15,783 bases of DNA from the NCBI GenBank assembly GCA_034437615.1, contig DAOTTW010000142.1:1-15783 (forward strand), in the 5' to 3' direction. The notes under the pieces were generated by a model. It was not told the origin of the DNA, ran no database searches, and saw nothing but the letters and a program-made list of their open reading frames with translations. This stretch comes from DAOTTW01 sp034437615. Lineage in GTDB: Bacteria; Chloroflexota; Anaerolineae; Aggregatilineales; Phototrophicaceae. Shown here one piece after another: positions 13,339-15,783 of this stretch. Every line of letters begins with the position of its first letter. Position 1 is the stretch's first letter. Both the position numbers and the translations under genes were made by a program.

Positions 13339-14262
13339 ATGCAGAAGACTCTACTAAAACGACTTCTGCTGCTGCTGATGGCTTTCTCGCTGGTGCTGGC
13401 GGTGATGCCCGCTGTACTGGCGCAGGAAAGCGAAGGCGGTGGCGAAGCCACAACCGAAGAAACCACAGAAACCACAACCGAAGAAACCACAGAAGAAGAG
13501 ACGGAAGCAACAGCCGGAGAAGCTGCTGAAGCCGCCGCAGAGGGCGAACCCGGCAGCGTGCTGGACCCGCTTGGTATCAACGCCGGCTTGCTATTCGTGC
13601 AAATCTTCAACTTCTTGATTCTGGCCTTCATTGTCTCACAGGTGCTCTGGAAGCCTGCCGTTAACTTCCTGGATTCACGCTCTGCGGAAATCCAGAAGGG
13701 GCTAGAGGACGCAGCAGCGGCGGCCAAAGCACGCGAAAATGCCGAGCAGGAGGCCGAGACGATTCGCGCTGATGCCCGTCAGCAAAGCAACCAGTCAATT
13801 GAAGAAGCGCGTGCACAGGCTGAGGACATCGCTAAAGGCATCGAACGCGAAGCCCGCGCAGAAGCCGAGAAAATCCGCAGCGATGCACAGCAGGAAGCCC
13901 GTGTCGCCCGTGATGCTGAGCTATCCGGCTTGCGTGACCAGGTGTTGAATATCTCGGTTGCGCTGTCACGCCGCATCATCGGTGAAGCGCTGGATGAGGA
14001 CCGCCAGCGCCAGTTGGTCAGCGACTTCTTCGGCAGCGTGCCCGAAAGCGCGAAGGGCTTGTCGGGTGAGGTCGAGGTCGTGAGCGCTATGCCGCTGACG
14101 GACGACGAACAGAGCAGCGCCCGTAGCGAAATCGGCGCGGACAGCATCTCGTTCACGGTTGAGCCGGCTATCCTGGGTGGCGTTATCGTGCGTGCACAGG
14201 AGAAAGTCATCGACGCCAGCGTGCGTGGTGGCCTGGACGACCTATCACAGCGTTTGCAGTAA
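13339..14262 (+). CDS. atpF: ATP synthase subunit b fused to the delta C-terminal domain, with signal peptide and acidic ectodomain
   Basis: The order of parts in this 307-residue protein is unusual. Residues 1-28 form a signal peptide (KTLLKR, a Leu-rich core, and AVLA before QE). Residues 29-72 are a Thr/Glu/Ala/Gly-rich acidic stretch. The b-subunit membrane helix follows (about 83-104, LFVQIFNFLILAFIV), then KPAVNFLDSRSAEIQ and a long charged coiled coil to about residue 220. The end (245-307) is like the C-terminal domain of subunit delta: EVEVVSAMPL, then VEPAILGGVIVRAQEKVIDA and SVRGGLDDLSQRLQ. The delta N-terminal helical domain was not seen. In F-type enzymes b and delta form the peripheral stalk, so a fusion is functionally sensible; mycobacteria have a b-delta fusion of another make. 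ATG 13339 is 5 nt after GAGGTGA; GTG at 13330 is a possible alternative. Confidence 0.9.
   Translation: MQKTLLKRLLLLLMAFSLVLAVMPAVLAQESEGGGEATTEETTETTTEETTEEETEATAGEAAEAAAEGEPGSVLDPLGINAGLLFVQIFNFLILAFIVSQVLWKPAVNFLDSRSAEIQKGLEDAAAAAKARENAEQEAETIRADARQQSNQSIEEARAQAEDIAKGIEREARAEAEKIRSDAQQEARVARDAELSGLRDQVLNISVALSRRIIGEALDEDRQRQLVSDFFGSVPESAKGLSGEVEVVSAMPLTDDEQSSARSEIGADSISFTVEPAILGGVIVRAQEKVIDASVRGGLDDLSQRLQ
13448..13495 (+). repeat. 24-bp tandem duplication in the Thr/Glu-rich segment of subunit b
   Basis: A unit beginning CCACAACCGAAGAAACCACA occurs at 13448-13471 and 13472-13495 with one mismatch. It encodes two copies of an eight-residue T/E unit. The acidic ectodomain has evidently grown by in-frame slippage. 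Confidence 0.9.
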
Positions 14263-14279
14263 GCAAAACACATAACATT

Positions 14280-14350
14280 GTAGGGACGCCATAAATGGCG
14301 TCCTCGGACGCGCTGCCCAGCGTAGACACTAGGTTTCAGCGCGTCCCTAC
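14280..14350. repeat. GTAGGG...CCCTAC palindromic intergenic repeat, 71 bp, after subunit b
   Basis: GTAGGGACGC (14280-14289) and GCGTCCCTAC (14341-14350) are perfect 10-bp inverted ends. Inside lie a 9-bp hairpin, GGACGCCAT (14284-14292) with ATGGCGTCC (14295-14303), and a 10-bp pair, GGACGCGCTG (14306-14315) with CAGCGCGTCC (14337-14346). CGCTG and CAGCG (14311-14315, 14318-14322) offer another fold. It fills most of the gap between subunit b and murE. It may also slow transcription at the end of the atp genes, but there is no T-run, so it is not a classic terminator. Confidence 0.85.
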
Positions 14351-14371
14351 GACCCATGCATGTGTAACCTC

Positions 14372-15783
14372 ATGACCAAAACCCTCGCGGCCCTTCTTTC
14401 AGCCTTACCCGAAACGCAGATCATCGCGACACACGGCGACGCTCGTACACCTATCAATGCGCCCGTTGTCGAAGCCGACGCGGATGTACAGCCCGGTGGC
14501 GTTTTCGTGGCGCGTAAGGGCCGCAGCACCGATGGCCATGCGTTTATCCCGCGTGCCATCAGCGCGGGGGCTGCTGCTATCATCGGGGAACGGCCACACG
14601 CCGAGTTAGATATGCCAGCGCAGGTGCCCTATGCGCAGGTGCACGATGCACAGGCCGCCACAGGCTATTTAGCCGCCGCCTATCACGATTTCCCGTCGCG
14701 CAAGCTGACCGTCATCGGCATTACGGGCACGAACGGCAAGACCAGCACCACGCATCTGCTGTTTAACATCCTGCATGAAGCCACGAAGGGCCACGCGGGG
14801 TATATCAGCACCCTTGCCTTTTACGATGGCAAGGCCGACGCCGACACCGGTCTGCATGTGACGACACCCGGCGCGCCGCAGGTGCAGGCGTATTTAGCGC
14901 GTATGGTGGCCAACGGCCTGACGCACGCCGTGCTAGAGGTCACGAGTCATGGCTTGGCGCAAGGGCGCTTAAACGGCACGGATTTTAACGTCGGCGTGCT
15001 GACGAACCTCACGCATGAGCATCTGGATTTTCACGGCTCGTTTGAGAGTTATCGGGCGGCAAAGGGCATCCTGTTTGAGATGCTGAAGCACGGCAGCAAA
15101 ACGCAGGTTACCAGCATCCTCAACGCTGACGACCCATCTTATGCTTATTATGCAGCTATCACACCCGCTCAGGTTGTGACGTATGCGATACATAATGAAA
15201 ATGCAGCACATCAGGCGCGAGACATCCAGCATTCAGCCCAGGGCACGCAATTTATATCAGATGATACCACCTATAAGCTGCATCTGGTTGGGGATTATAA
15301 CGTGGCGAATGCGCTTGCGGCGCTTGCGGCGGCGCGTGCTGTTGGCGTCACGAACCCGGCGACGATACAGGCAGGCTTAGAGCGCGTGCAGGCGATCTCT
15401 GGCCGTATGGAGCGCATCGACGCGGGGCAGGATTTTCTCGCGATTGTGGACTTTGCGCACACACCCGACGCGCTGGCGCGAGCGCTGCAAGCGGCCCGTA
15501 GCATGATCGCCCCCGGTAAGCGCGTGCTGGCCGTGTTTGGCAGCGCTGGCTTACGGGATGTCGAAAAGCGCCGCTTGATGGCACTGGCCTCTGTACAAGC
15601 CGCCGACATCACGATATTGACCGCCGAAGACCCGCGCACCGAAGCGCTGGATGATATTTTAGGCATGATGCAGCAAGCCGCGACCCAAGCAGGCGCAATC
15701 GTGGGGCAGAGCGTGTTTAGCGTGCGGGATCGTGGGCAAGCGTTGTATCAGGCGTGCCAGATGGCGCGTGCGGGTGATGTGGT
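14372..15783 (+). CDS. murE: UDP-N-acetylmuramyl-tripeptide synthetase MurE, partial (runs off the window end)
   Basis: MurE adds the third stem-peptide amino acid to UDP-MurNAc-L-Ala-D-Glu in the cytoplasm, using ATP. From the ATG at 14372, 470 codons are open to the window edge. The three Mur-ligase domains are visible: an N-terminal substrate domain (1-110), a central ATPase with the P-loop GTNGKTST (119-126), EVTSHG (189-194), HEHLDFHGS (215-223) and the likely carbamylated Lys231 (YRAAKGILFE), then the C-terminal domain with SGRMERI (343-349) and DFAHTPDAL (360-368). Where diaminopimelate enzymes carry DNPR, this one has AEDPRTE (418-424); and a FGSAGLRDVEKR block replaces the usual GGxRDxxKR. 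The third amino acid therefore cannot be assigned. No clear ribosome binding site precedes the ATG. Only the extreme C-terminus should be missing. Confidence 0.93.
   Translation, partial: MTKTLAALLSALPETQIIATHGDARTPINAPVVEADADVQPGGVFVARKGRSTDGHAFIPRAISAGAAAIIGERPHAELDMPAQVPYAQVHDAQAATGYLAAAYHDFPSRKLTVIGITGTNGKTSTTHLLFNILHEATKGHAGYISTLAFYDGKADADTGLHVTTPGAPQVQAYLARMVANGLTHAVLEVTSHGLAQGRLNGTDFNVGVLTNLTHEHLDFHGSFESYRAAKGILFEMLKHGSKTQVTSILNADDPSYAYYAAITPAQVVTYAIHNENAAHQARDIQHSAQGTQFISDDTTYKLHLVGDYNVANALAALAAARAVGVTNPATIQAGLERVQAISGRMERIDAGQDFLAIVDFAHTPDALARALQAARSMIAPGKRVLAVFGSAGLRDVEKRRLMALASVQAADITILTAEDPRTEALDDILGMMQQAATQAGAIVGQSVFSVRDRGQALYQACQMARAGDV

Noticed and set aside
14280..14350. Rho-independent terminator after subunit b
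   Set aside because: The stems are strong but no T-run follows, and the sequence matches the dispersed repeat at 12938-12994, so a repeat element is the better call.

Overview
The window looks like chromosomal DNA of a Chloroflexota bacterium, possibly Anaerolineae-related. This rests on the style of the Nuo and Atp proteins, an AtpZ-like protein in front of the F0 genes, a FemAB-type aminoacyltransferase and MurE nearby, and short GTAGGG...CCCTAC palindromic repeats between genes. The placement is inference from remembered family features, not from a search.

Layout. Positions 1-441 (minus strand) hold the 5' part of a FemAB-family gene, with a four-copy in-frame 21-bp repeat. Positions 442-804 are a divergent intergenic region with a good sigma70-like promoter (TTGCGA-17-TATACT) and an adjacent inverted repeat. 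A compact plus-strand run then encodes only membrane subunits of respiratory complex I: nuoA, nuoH, nuoJ, nuoK, nuoL, nuoM, a second nuoM, and nuoN (805-10847). No peripheral-arm gene (nuoB, C, D, E, F, G, I) is present. The run continues, with no terminator seen, into the membrane sector of F-type ATP synthase: an AtpZ-like protein, subunit a, subunit c and a subunit b (10896-14262). No F1 gene follows. A palindromic element separates these from murE (14372 to the window end, partial).

The window therefore groups the proton-translocating membrane parts of two energy-coupling complexes and leaves their soluble parts elsewhere. Complex I appears to be of the '2M' kind: two NuoM-like pumps plus a NuoL whose C-terminal lateral-helix region carries an extra 26-residue unit. 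The second NuoM has lost the central TM7 lysine. NuoL also has a histidine-rich loop of about 70 residues.

The most unusual part is F0. Subunit a is about 490 residues because of a roughly 200-residue insertion at the expected extracytoplasmic loop between TM2 and TM3, with a LysM-like sequence signature. Subunit b starts with a cleavable-type signal peptide and an acidic Thr/Glu-rich segment before its TM helix, and ends in the C-terminal domain of subunit delta. Both stator subunits thus appear to carry large parts outside the membrane, and b and delta are fused. I regard this stator as the best candidate for an undescribed system here.

No CRISPR array, insertion sequence, rRNA or tRNA gene was recognised.
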